Under the pieces are notes generated by a model. That model did no database searches. It was not told the origin of the DNA and saw only the letters and a list, made by a program, of their open reading frames with translations. 64,000 nucleotides of DNA, taken from positions 1-64,000 of the forward strand of contig NZ_FMDM01000021.1 in the NCBI RefSeq assembly GCF_900090105.1, read 5' to 3'. The position numbers were made by a program, and so were the translations under genes. The DNA comes from Micromonospora humi. Its GTDB lineage: Bacteria; Actinomycetota; Actinomycetes; Mycobacteriales; Micromonosporaceae. Positions 24,301-33,500 of the stretch are shown piece by piece (positions within the stretch are counted from its first letter, which is position 1; each line of letters starts with the position of its first letter).

Positions 24301-24504
24301 CACCCGGGCCAGCCGGTTCGCCGCCTCGTCGAGGTCCCGGTAGGAGAGCGCGGTGTCGCCCCGCCGGACCGCCTCCGCGTCCGGGGTCCGGGCGGCCTGC
24401 GCGGCGACCATCCGGTGCAGGCAGTCCACAGTGGTCGACACCCCGCCGGGGCGGCGGGCGGCGGCGCGTCGGGTGGGTCCGGCGGGCCGGGCGGGCGCGC
24501 TCAC
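21349..24504 (-). CDS. NRPS: A-T-C (probable initiation module)
   Basis: A 1051-residue synthetase that begins directly with an adenylation domain (TSGSTGRPKG about 173, NLYGPSEDTTYST about 350, NGKVDR about 491), then a carrier domain (GGDSLLA about 543) and a condensation domain (about 605-1040, HHAVADDWS about 736). Lack of a leading C domain fits a chain-starting module. The pocket stretch CFDLSVFEIFGPL together with LYGPSEDTTYST resembles alanine-activating domains; this is a suggestion only. Residues about 805-824 (VRRGPRLTPP then VEEGAPLNN) are encoded by a 57-bp repeat and replace the usual proline-rich loop of the condensation fold, as comparison with the operon's other C domains shows (LDLPTRGPRPAVPS). 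GTG 24504 overlaps the upstream stop. Confidence 0.9.
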   Translation of the reverse strand: MSAPARPAGPTRRAAARRPGGVSTTVDCLHRMVAAQAARTPDAEAVRRGDTALSYRDLDEAANRLARVLLADGVARGDRVGVCLPRTPDLVVALLAVLKAGAAYVPLDPAYPAARVAFMTADSGARLVLTTAGLADRFPGPTVLTDRLDPAGDATDPAAPVAADDLAYVIYTSGSTGRPKGVAIEHRSASTLLHWVRQTFDDTELGGMLAATSVCFDLSVFEIFGPLAWGGRVLLVDDVLALAAPGADRLPVTLVNTVPAAMGELLTAGALPPGVRTVCLAGEPLTAALAARVWARPHVRRLCNLYGPSEDTTYSTWAEVPPDGGDPPIGRPLPGTRAYVLDPDGRPVPPGESGELHLAGAGLARGYLDRPAETEARFRPDPFRPGERMYRTGDRVRLRPDGQLAYLGRLDDQVKLRGYRIEPGEVAARLAALPGVREATAAVRPGPSGDPLLVGYLVGDRRDDVRARLAEVLPAPLVPAAVVWLDRLPTLPNGKVDRAALPAPDLGSAPGSGRLDATGALVAAVWRELLGVPVSGPDDDFLALGGDSLLAVRCATRLTDVTGHRIDPGDLFAHPTVAALAAHLDALAPARDEPAAAGSPAGDRPAPLSAAQRRFWFLHRLDPADTSYLLAFAVRFAAPLEADRLTRALHRVVDRHPALRTVLPTGPEGPVQVVRPDARPDLVVAPPEPGVPLDARLARLTVEATATPMDLATGPLLRAHLLPDAAGRAEALLLVVHHAVADDWSFGVLVRDLAEAYDDPDAPAEPAPGPAALAAAQHAWLAGAAGRRALDELLRELRGAPTLLEVRRGPRLTPPVEEGAPLNNRGRVAGAALRTTVDPATAVAVRELARTSRASLHMVGLAGFAALLGAATGRDDLLVGVAFAGRTSVAAERGVGCYVNTLPLRLRPAPDRTFADLLAEARRVTLFAAARQDVPFDLLVERLRPDRLPDRNPLVQVAFGVQNAPPARHRSVAGGEFTGVELTPDAARLDLTLWLDDRRDGLDALWTYRTDLFDHHTVVAWHRRLTALLRTAAADPRRSLADCVDTAGSER
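22033..22089 (-). repeat. 57-bp structured repeat, copy 2 (inside an NRPS condensation domain)
   Basis: On the minus strand it begins GTAAGGCGGGGCCCCCGC and ends GGGGGCCCCGCTTAACAAC. It aligns over its whole 57 bases with the unit at 3912-3968 without gaps; the flanking blocks are nearly identical and the centre differs but again forms a small stem (CCTC/GAGG). It lies within the coding sequence in the same orientation and reading frame as copy 1, giving VRRGPRLT in both proteins. Confidence 0.85.
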
Positions 24505-27500
24505 CGGGCACCACCCACGGCGGCGAGGCGGCGGTCCGCCTCCTCCTGGATCCGGTCCTTGTCGGCCAGGACCACGCGGCCCGGGTCGTTGTCCGGCAGC
24601 TCGTCCTCCAGCCGCCGGATCCGCCGGTACGCGATGCCGCCGGCGGCGAGCGCCAGCGCGCAGAGCCCGGCCAGGATCGCGGCCAGCGCCATGCCCCGCC
24701 CCGGCCCGGTGCCGACCAACCCGGCCAGCGGGCCGCCGGGGCGGGCCAGCGGGGCGAGCACGTGCTCGGCGAGCGGCCCGGCGCTGAGGAAACCGGCCGG
24801 CACCATCAGCCAGGACAGCATCTGCGCCATGGCGAGCACCCGCCCCTGCAACTCCAGGCCCACCTTGGCCTGCACGATGGCCAGCCAGTGCGTGTTCACC
24901 AGCGCGGTGGCCAGGCCCATGCCGAACAGGCCGAGCGCCGGGAACAGCGGGTCCGGCCGCAGCCCGACGGTGAGCAGCGAGACGCCGAGCAGCACGACGC
25001 CGGACAGGATGCCGGTGGTCCGCCGGGCGGTGCCGCCCCAGACGCCCATCAGCACCGAACCGACGACCATGCCGACGCCGCTGGCGGCCAGCACCCGGCC
25101 GAGCACCGCCGGGTCGCCGAAGGAGAGCGTGAGCGGGGTGACCAGCACCTCGACCATGGCGAAGAAGTAGTTGAGCGACGCGACCAGGACGACCAGGGCG
25201 ACCAGCCCGCGCCGCCGGACGATGAACCGCCAGCCGCCCAGCACCTCGCGCCGGAACGGCTCCTCCCGCCGGACGAAGAGCGTGTCCGGGAAGCGGACCG
25301 ACAGCGTCACGGTCACCGCCACCACGAAGGTGACCAGGTCGATCACCACGATGCCGCGCAGCCCGACCGCGAGCACCAGCGCGCCGCCGACCAGCGGGGC
25401 CAGCACGGTGCTGGTGGCGGTGCCGAGCGAGACGATGCCGTTGGCCCGCCCGTAGTAGCGCTTCGGCACCAGCTGGGTGACCGCCGCCTGGTAGGCGGGT
25501 TGCTGGAACGCGGTGGCCACGGCGGTGACGGTGATCGCGGTGAGGATGTGCCAGAGGTGCAGCTGACCGAGCCAGAGCAGCAGTGCCAGGCTCACCGTGC
25601 CGGTGGCGGCCAGGCAGTCGGCGAGCACCATGATTCGCCGGCGGTCCCACCGGTCGGCGAGCGCGCCGGCGATCGGCGAGAGCACCACGGCCGGCAGCAA
25701 CGCCAGCACGGTGGCGGTGGCGAACAGCGACACCGAGCCGGTGCGCTGGTAGACCCACAGGCCCATGCCGAACGCGGTCAGTCCGCTGCCGATCAGCGAG
25801 ACCAGTTGGCCGATCGCGACCAGGTAGAACACCGCCAGGCTGGGCGCCGCCCGCCGCGTCGCGACGTCCGCCGTGGTCGCGCCCGCCGGGGCGGTCCGGG
25901 CCGCCTGCTCCGGCCCGGCCTTTCCGGGTACGGCGGCAGGTCGGGCCGCGTCCTCCGGCCCGGATCGGGCGGTGGCGCCGTCCGGGGCGGCGGCGCAGTG
26001 CGCCAGGATGATCGCGGCCAGCTCGGCCGGCTGGTGCTTGGCGAAGTAGTGGCCGGCGCCGTCGATCACCTCCAGCGACACCCGGTCGGCGAAGAACTCC
26101 CACTCCAGGTAACGCTCCTGGTAGAGCTCGGTGGCCCGGTCGCCGCCGCCGACCACGCAGACCAGCGGCGCGGACAGCTTCGCCGGCAGGCCGGCGGCGT
26201 AGACGTCGGTGTAGTAGTCCTCGCCCCGGGCCGAGTCGGCCAGGACCACCCGCATCACGAAGTCCTTCTCGGCCGCGTCGAAGACCTCGGTGAAGAAGCC
26301 CATCGCGCGCAGCGACTCCAGCGTGCGCCGCTTCGACGCCCAGCGTTCCACCGGGAACCACCGGCGCAGCCAGCCGAACACCCGGCCGGGCAGCCGGGGC
26401 GCGGGGAAGTGCGCGCCGATCACCACGCCGGTCACCTCGACGCCGGCCGCCTCCAACCGGCGGGCCAGCTCCACCGCCTCGGCGCCGCCGACGCAGTGCC
26501 CGTACACCGCCACCGGGCCGGTGATCTGCCCGACCACCTCGGCCACGCAGCGGTCCACCAGCTCGTCCAGGTCGAGCATCGGCTCGTCCGGGCGGTTCAG
26601 GTCGTGCCCGGGGCGTTCCAGGGCGTAGAGCGACACCCCGGCCGGCAGGGCGTCCGCGAGCGGCTGGAAGGTGATCGCGGAGCCGCCGCCGAACGGTACG
26701 CAGAGCAGCGTCAGCGTGGTCGTGGTGCCCGGCCGGGCCGGCGTCAGCTCGTGCAGCAGCCTCCCGGCCGAGCCGCCGGTGGCGTCCAGGTGCGCGGTCA
26801 GCGCCCGGATGGTCGGGTGGCGGAACAGGTCCAGCACGCTGATCGCCGGGTCGCTGCCGGCCAGCGCCTTGATCGCGCGGAACGAGTCGCCACCCAGGTC
26901 GAAGAAGTCGTCGTCGATGCCGACCCGGTCGTACCCGAGAACCTCCGCCCAGCGGCGGGCCAGCGCCGCCCGCAGCGGGGTGTCCGGCTCGCCGGCACCC
27001 GCCGCGGCCCGGTCGCGCCGGGGCGCCGGCAGGGCCCCCCGGTCGACCTTGCCGTTGGCGTTGAGCGGCATCCGGTTCAGCGGCACGAACGCCGACGGCA
27101 CCATGTAGTCCGGCAGCCAGGTCCGGGCGTACGCCCGCCAGGGCGCCGGATCGGCGGCGAAGTCGGCGGTCAGCGCGCTCCCGGCGTCCGGCTCGGGCCC
27201 GCCGGCCAGGGTCAGGTAGGCCACCACGGACTTCTCGCCCGCGTCCTCGCGGACCACCACGGCCGCGTCGCGGACCGCGTCGTGCCGGCGCAGCACCGCC
27301 TCGATCTCGCCCAGCTCGATCCGGAAGCCGCGCACCTTCACCTGCGAGTCGCCCCGGCCGAGGAACTCGATCCGGCCGTCGGCCAGCCGCCGGCCGAGGT
27401 CGCCGGTGCGGTAGAGCCGGCCGCCGCCGGCCGGGTCGGGCACGAACCGCGCGGCGGTCAGCGCCGGGTCGCCGTGGTAGTCGCGGGCCAGCCCCGGCCC

Positions 27501-30500
27501 GCCCAGGTGGATCTCGCCGGGCACGCCCACCGGGACCGGTCGCGCCGCCGCGTCGAGCACGTACGCCCGCATGTTGCCGATCGGCCGCCCGATCGTGGGC
27601 CGGGTCTCCGCCGCGGTGATCCGGTCCATGGTGGCCCAGACCGCGGCCTCGGTCGGCCCGTACAGGTTCCACAGCGCGTCGACCCGGCCGGCCAGTTGCC
27701 GGGCCAGCGGCGCGGGCACCGCCTCGCCGCCGCAGACCGCGGTCAGCCCGGGCGTGCCGGTCCACCCGGCCTCGATCAGCAGCCGCCAGGTCGTCGGCGT
27801 GCCCTGGGCCAGCGTGACCCGCTCGGCGGCGAGCAGCGCGGCCAGCCGGGACGCGTCGTAGGCGACGTCCCGGTCCACCAGCAGCATCCGGGCGCCGACC
27901 ACCAGCGGCAGGAACAGCTCCGGCACGGACATGTCGAAGGCGAAGCTGGCCATCGCCAGCATGGTGCCGTCGCGGGTCAGGCCGGGGCGCGCGCGCATCG
28001 CGGCGAGCGTGTTGACCACCGCCCCGTGGGTGACCCGGACACCCTTGGGCCGCCCGGTCGAGCCGGAGGTGTAGATCAGGTACGCCAGGTGGTCCGGCCC
28101 GGCCGACGGCGGGGGTGCGGTGTCCGGCTCCCCGGCCGCGTCCGGCGTCAGCACCGTCCCGTCGAAGCCGGCGAACCGGTCGGCCAGGCCCGGCTCGGTG
28201 ACCAGCACCGGGGCGCCGCTGTGCGTCAGCACGTAACGTTGCCGCTCCACCGGGTACTCCGGGTCCACCGGCACGTACGCGCCGCCGGCCTTGAGCACGC
28301 CGAGCAGCGCGACCGGCAGCTCGGCCGAGCGGGGCAGGCAGACCGCGACCGGCACGTCCGGGCCGACGCCGGCCCGGCGCAGCCGGTGCGCCAGCCGGTT
28401 GGCACGGGCGTCCAGCGTGGCGTAGTCCAGTGTGGCGGCACCGAACGTCACGGCCGGCCGGTGGGGGTTCGTCGCCACCTGGTGGGCGACGAGGTCGACG
28501 AGCGTCGGCACCCGGCCGGGCGGGGTGTCCCAGCCGGCCGGCGCGTCGGTGTCGTTCCACTCGGCGAGTCGGGCGTGCTCGGCGGCGGTGAGCAGCGGCA
28601 GCGCCGCCAGCCGGGTGTCCGGGGCGGCGATCGCGGCGGCGAGCAGCGTCTCCAGGTGGCCGACCATCCGCTCGGCGGTGGCGGCGTCGAACAGCGCGGT
28701 GTTGTACTCCAGCCGGAACCGCAGCCCCTCGGGCACCTCGTACGCGTACAGCGCCAGGTCCTGCTGGGCGATGCCGGGCTCGACCGCGAACGGGGTCATC
28801 CGGACCCCGGCCGCGTCCACGTCCCGCTGCTCCGGCACGTTGAGCAGGTTGAACATCACCTGGAACAGCGGGTTGCGGCTCAGGTCGCGGGGCGCGTCGA
28901 CCAGGTCCACCAGCCGTTCGAAGGGCACCTCCTGGTGCGCGTACGCGTCCAGCGCGGTGCGCCGGACCCGGCCGAGCAGTTCGGTGAACGTCCAGTCCCC
29001 GTCCAGCACGGTCCGCATCGGCAGCATGTTGACGAAGAAGCCGACCAGCGGCTCCAGTTCGGCGCGGACCCGGCCGGCGACCGGGGTGCCGACGCAGACG
29101 TCGCGCTGGCCGCTCCACCGGAAGAGCAACGTCTGCCACGCGGCCAGCAACGTCATCGCCAGCGTGGCGCCGTGCTCCTGACCGAACCGGCGCACCGCGT
29201 CGGCGGCCGGCCGGGGCAGGACCAGCGTGCTCACCGCGCCGTCGAACGTCTGCACCGGCGGGCGCGGCCGGTCGGTGGGCAGTTCCAGGGCGGCCGGCAC
29301 CCCGGCGAGCTGCGCCCGCCAGTACGCCAGGTCCGGGCTGTCCTTCGCGGCCAGCCGGCCGCGCTGCCAACGCGCGTAGTCGCCGTACTGGACGTCCGGT
29401 TCGGGCAGCGGGTCGGCGCGTCCCTCCCGCGCGGCGGCGTAGCGCAGGGCCACCTCGCGGGCCACCACGCCCAGCGACCAGCCGTCGGAGACGGCGTGGT
29501 GCATGGTCAGCGACAGCACGTGCCGGTCGTCGGCGACGCGCAGCAGCACGGCCCGGAACAGCGGCCCGTCGGTCAGGTCGAAGGGGCGTCGCACGTCGGC
29601 GGCGAGGGCGGCGTGCACCCAGCCGGGCAGCGTCCCGGCCACCGCCGGCTCGACGATGCTCACCGGTACGGTCGGGTCCGGGTCGGCCGGGGCGGTGAGC
29701 ACCGGCAGCTCCACCGGCCCGGCCGGGAGCACCCGCTGGACCGGGTCGCCGTCCGCGCCGAGCGGGAACACGGTGCGCAGCGCCTCGTGCCGCCGCACCA
29801 GCCCGGCCAGCGCGGCGCACAGCGCGTCCCGGTCGAGCACGCCGTCGAGCAGCAGCGTGGTGCCGACGGTGTAGGCGTTCTGCGCGTACGCCTGGTCGAG
29901 GAACCACAGGCGGTGCTGGCCGGAGGAGAGCGGCGCCGGGCCGGCGTCCGGCGCGGCGCGGGGGATGCGCTCCCCGGCGGGCGGTTCCGCCGGGGACGGG
30001 TCGGCCGCGCGCGGTGCCGGCCGGTCGACGTCGCCGGGCACCGGCAGCGCCGTCGTCAGCGCCGCGACGGTGGGCCGGGCGAAGACCGTCTCCAGCGGCA
30101 CCGCTACGCCGAGGCGGGCGCGCAGCCGCACCACCACCTGGGTGGCGAGCAGCGAGTGCCCGCCCAGTTCGAAGAAGTCGTCGTGCGCGCCGATCGGCCG
30201 GATGCCGAGCAGGTCGGCCCAGACCTCGGCCACCGCCTCCTGGGCCGGGCCGGCCGGCGCCACGTACGCGGTGCTCAGCTCCGGCCGGTTGCCGGTGTCA
30301 CCCGGCTCCACCTCGGCCGGCGCGTCGGGCGCCGGCGTGACCGCCGCCGGGCCCGGCCCGGTCGCCGCCGGGACCGTGCCCGGTCGCGGAGCGGGCGCGA
30401 TCCAGTGGCGGCGCCGCTCGAACGGGTAGCCGGGCAGCGGGACCCGCCGGTCGCCGTCGCCGTGGAACCGGTCCACGTCGAGCGGGACGCCGGCCAGCCA

Positions 30501-33500
30501 GAGCCGGCCCACCGCGTCGAGCAGCGTCGTCAGGTCGTCGGCGTCGGCGCGGGGATGCCGCATCGCCGCCACCGCGTGGGTCGGGCGCACCCCGGCCAGC
30601 CGGGCCAGGCCGCCGAGCGCGTGCCCGGGGCCCAGCTCCACCACGGCCGCCTCCTGCTCGGCGCAGAGCGCCGCCGCCTCGGCGAACCGGACCGGCTCCC
30701 GCAGGTGCCGCACCCAGTACGCCGGATCGGTGACCAGGCCCGGGGTGACCGGCCCGCCGGTCAGGTTGCTCAGGAAGGGCCGCTCGGGCTCGGCGTAGTC
30801 GACAGTGGCGGCGTGCGCGGCGAACTCGTCCAGGATCTCGTCGAGCAGCGCGGAGTGGTAGCCGCGGGCCACCCGTAGCGGTCGGCAGTCGACGCCGTCG
30901 GCGGTCAGCCGGTCCCGCAGCCGGCCGACCGCCGCCGGGTCGCCGGAGACCACGCACAGCTCCGGGGCGTTCACCGCGGCCAGCGACAGCCCGTCGTCGA
31001 GCAGCCCGGTCACCGCCGCCTCGGGCAGCCCCACCGCGAGCATCGCCCCGGCCGGCGTGCGTTCCGCCAGCTCGCCGCGCACCCGCACCAGGCGCAGCGC
31101 GTCGGCGAGGGAGAAGACGCCGGCCAGGCAGGCGGCCACGTACTCGCCGAGGCTGTGCCCGACCATCAGGTCTCCGGTGACGCCCCGGGCCAGCAGCGTG
31201 CGGGCCAGCGCGTACTCGGTGACGAAGAGCGCGGGCTGCACCAGGGCGGGACGGTCGAGCAGCCGCTGCGCCGCCGCGTGTGCGCCCGGCGCCGGGTCGA
31301 GCACGGTGCGCAGGGCCCGGCCCAGGTCGGCGCCGAGCAGGTCGACGCACTCGTCCACCACGGCCCGGTAGGTCGGCCCGGCCCGGTGCAGCCCGGCGCC
31401 CATCGCGACGTGCTGGGCGCCGTGCCCGGGGAAGGCGAACACCAGCGTCCGGCGGCCGCCCGGGTGCGCCCCGGTGAACCGGCGGGCCGGCGTGTCCAGC
31501 GCGGACACCGCGTCGGCCGGGTCCGCCGCCACCACGTACCGCCGGTGGGTCATCGGCTGCCGGCGGCCCAGCGCCGCCGCGACGTCCGCGAGCGCCACCT
31601 GGGGGCGGGCGTCGAGGTGGTCGCGCAGCTGCCCGGTGGCGCGCTCCAGCGCCGCCGGGGTACGCGCCGACACCACCAGCAGCCGTGGCCCCGGCGCGGC
31701 CGGAACCGGCTCCGTGGCCGGCGCCGCCGGCGGCTCCTCCAGCACCACGTGCGCGTTCGTGCCGCCCATGCCGAACGAGCTGACCCCGGCCCGGCGCGGA
31801 CCGTCGGCCGCCCACGGGCCGGCGGCGCGGTCGAGCCGGAACGGGCCGGTCGTGACGTCGATCGCCGGGTGCGGCCGGTCCACGTTGATGGTCGGCGGCA
31901 GGGTGCGCGTCCACAGCGCCATCACGGTCTTGATCAGGCCGGCCACGCCGGCCGCCGCGTCGGTGTGCCCGATGTTGGCCTTCACCGAGCCGAGCCCGCA
32001 GAAGCCCCGCGCGTCGGTGCCGCGCCGGAACGCCTCGGTCAGCGCGGTGACCTCGATCGGGTCGCCGAGGCTGGTGCCGGTGCCGTGCGCCTCCACGTAG
32101 CCCACCGAGCGGGGGCTCACCCCGGCGCTGGCCAGCGCCCGGCTGATCACCTCGACCTGCCCGGCGACGCCCGGCGCGGTGTAGCCGGTGCGGCGTGCCC
32201 CGTCGTTGTTGATCGCCGAGCCGCGGATCACCGCGTAGACCGTGTCGCCGTCGGCGAGCGCGTCGGCCAGCCGCTTGAGCACCACCACGCCCACGCCGCT
32301 GGACTCGATGCTGCCGCGCGCGTCCGCGCTGAACGGCCGGCAGTGCCCGTCGGGGGAGTAGATGCCGCCGTCGTGCCAGAGGTAGCCGCGTCGCTGGGCG
32401 GGAAAGACGCTGACGCCACCGGCCAGCACCACGTCGGACTCACCGGTGAGCAGGCTCTGCCGGCCGAGGTGCACGGCCACCAGCGAGGTCGAGCAGGCGG
32501 TGGCGACGGTGACCGCGGGGCCGGTCAGGTCGAGCTGGTAGGCGACGCGGCTGAGCAGGAAGTCCTTGTCGTTGCCGAGCGAGATCTGGTGTTCGCTGAG
32601 CCCGTCGGTCAGCTCCGGGTGACCGGTGAGGTGGTCGAGCAGGTAGGAGCTGCGACCCGAGCCGGCGAACAGCCCGACCCGGCCGGGGTGGCGGGACGGG
32701 TCGTGGCCGGCGTGCTCCAGCGCGTGCCAGGCGCACTCCAGCAGCAGCCGGTGCTGCGGGTCCAGCGTCTCCGCCTCGCGCGGGGTGACGCCGAAGAACG
32801 ACGCGTCGAACTCGTCGATGCCGGGCAGGAAGGTGCCGGCCCGCACGTACGCCGGGTCGTCGATCCGGGCCGGGTCCGCGCCGTCGGCGAGCATCTCCTC
32901 GACGGTGAACTCACCCACCGACTCCACCCCGTCGCGGATGTTCGCCCAGAACTCGTCCACCGTGCGGGCGCCGGGGAACCGGCAGGCCATGCCGACCACG
33001 GCGACCGGCCCGTCGGCCGGGCCGGCGGTCGGGGCCGGCCGCGGGACGGGCGGCGCCGCCGGTTGCGGGTCCGCGCCGGTCGACGTCACGCCGACGAGGT
33101 ACGTGGCCAGCGACTCGGGCGTGGGATGGCGGAACAGGTCGGTGGCGGTCAGCACGTCGCCGAGCCGGTCCCGGAGCCGGTCGAGCACGGCCAGCAGCCG
33201 CATCGAGTGCCCGCCCAGGTCGAAGAAGTTGTCCCGCGGGCCGACCTCGTCGACGCCCAGCACCTCGCGCCACACCCGGGTGACCAGCCGCTCCAGGCGT
33301 ACCCGGTCGGCGTCCCACCGTCCCGACGTGCTGGTGCCGGCGCCGGCCGGCTCCCGACCGGCGGCCTCGGGCCCGGTCCGGACGGTGGTCGCGGGATCGC
33401 CCGGGGCCGCGGTTCCGGGACCGGTCACGCCGGTGAACCGGCGGACGTCGCGCGGGCCCGGTGCGGGGAGCGCGTCCGGGTCGACCTTGCCGTTGCCGGT

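Noticed and set aside
24505..29907. Minus-strand open frame extending the A-T-C synthetase upstream
   Set aside because: The extension lies out of frame inside the large synthetase; the adenylation domain begins just after the GTG at 24504, which has the operon's usual overlap.
24762..30878. A 2000-codon plus-strand open frame opposite the hybrid synthetase
   Set aside because: It is the complement of well-defined NRPS/PKS domains and has no recognisable motif.
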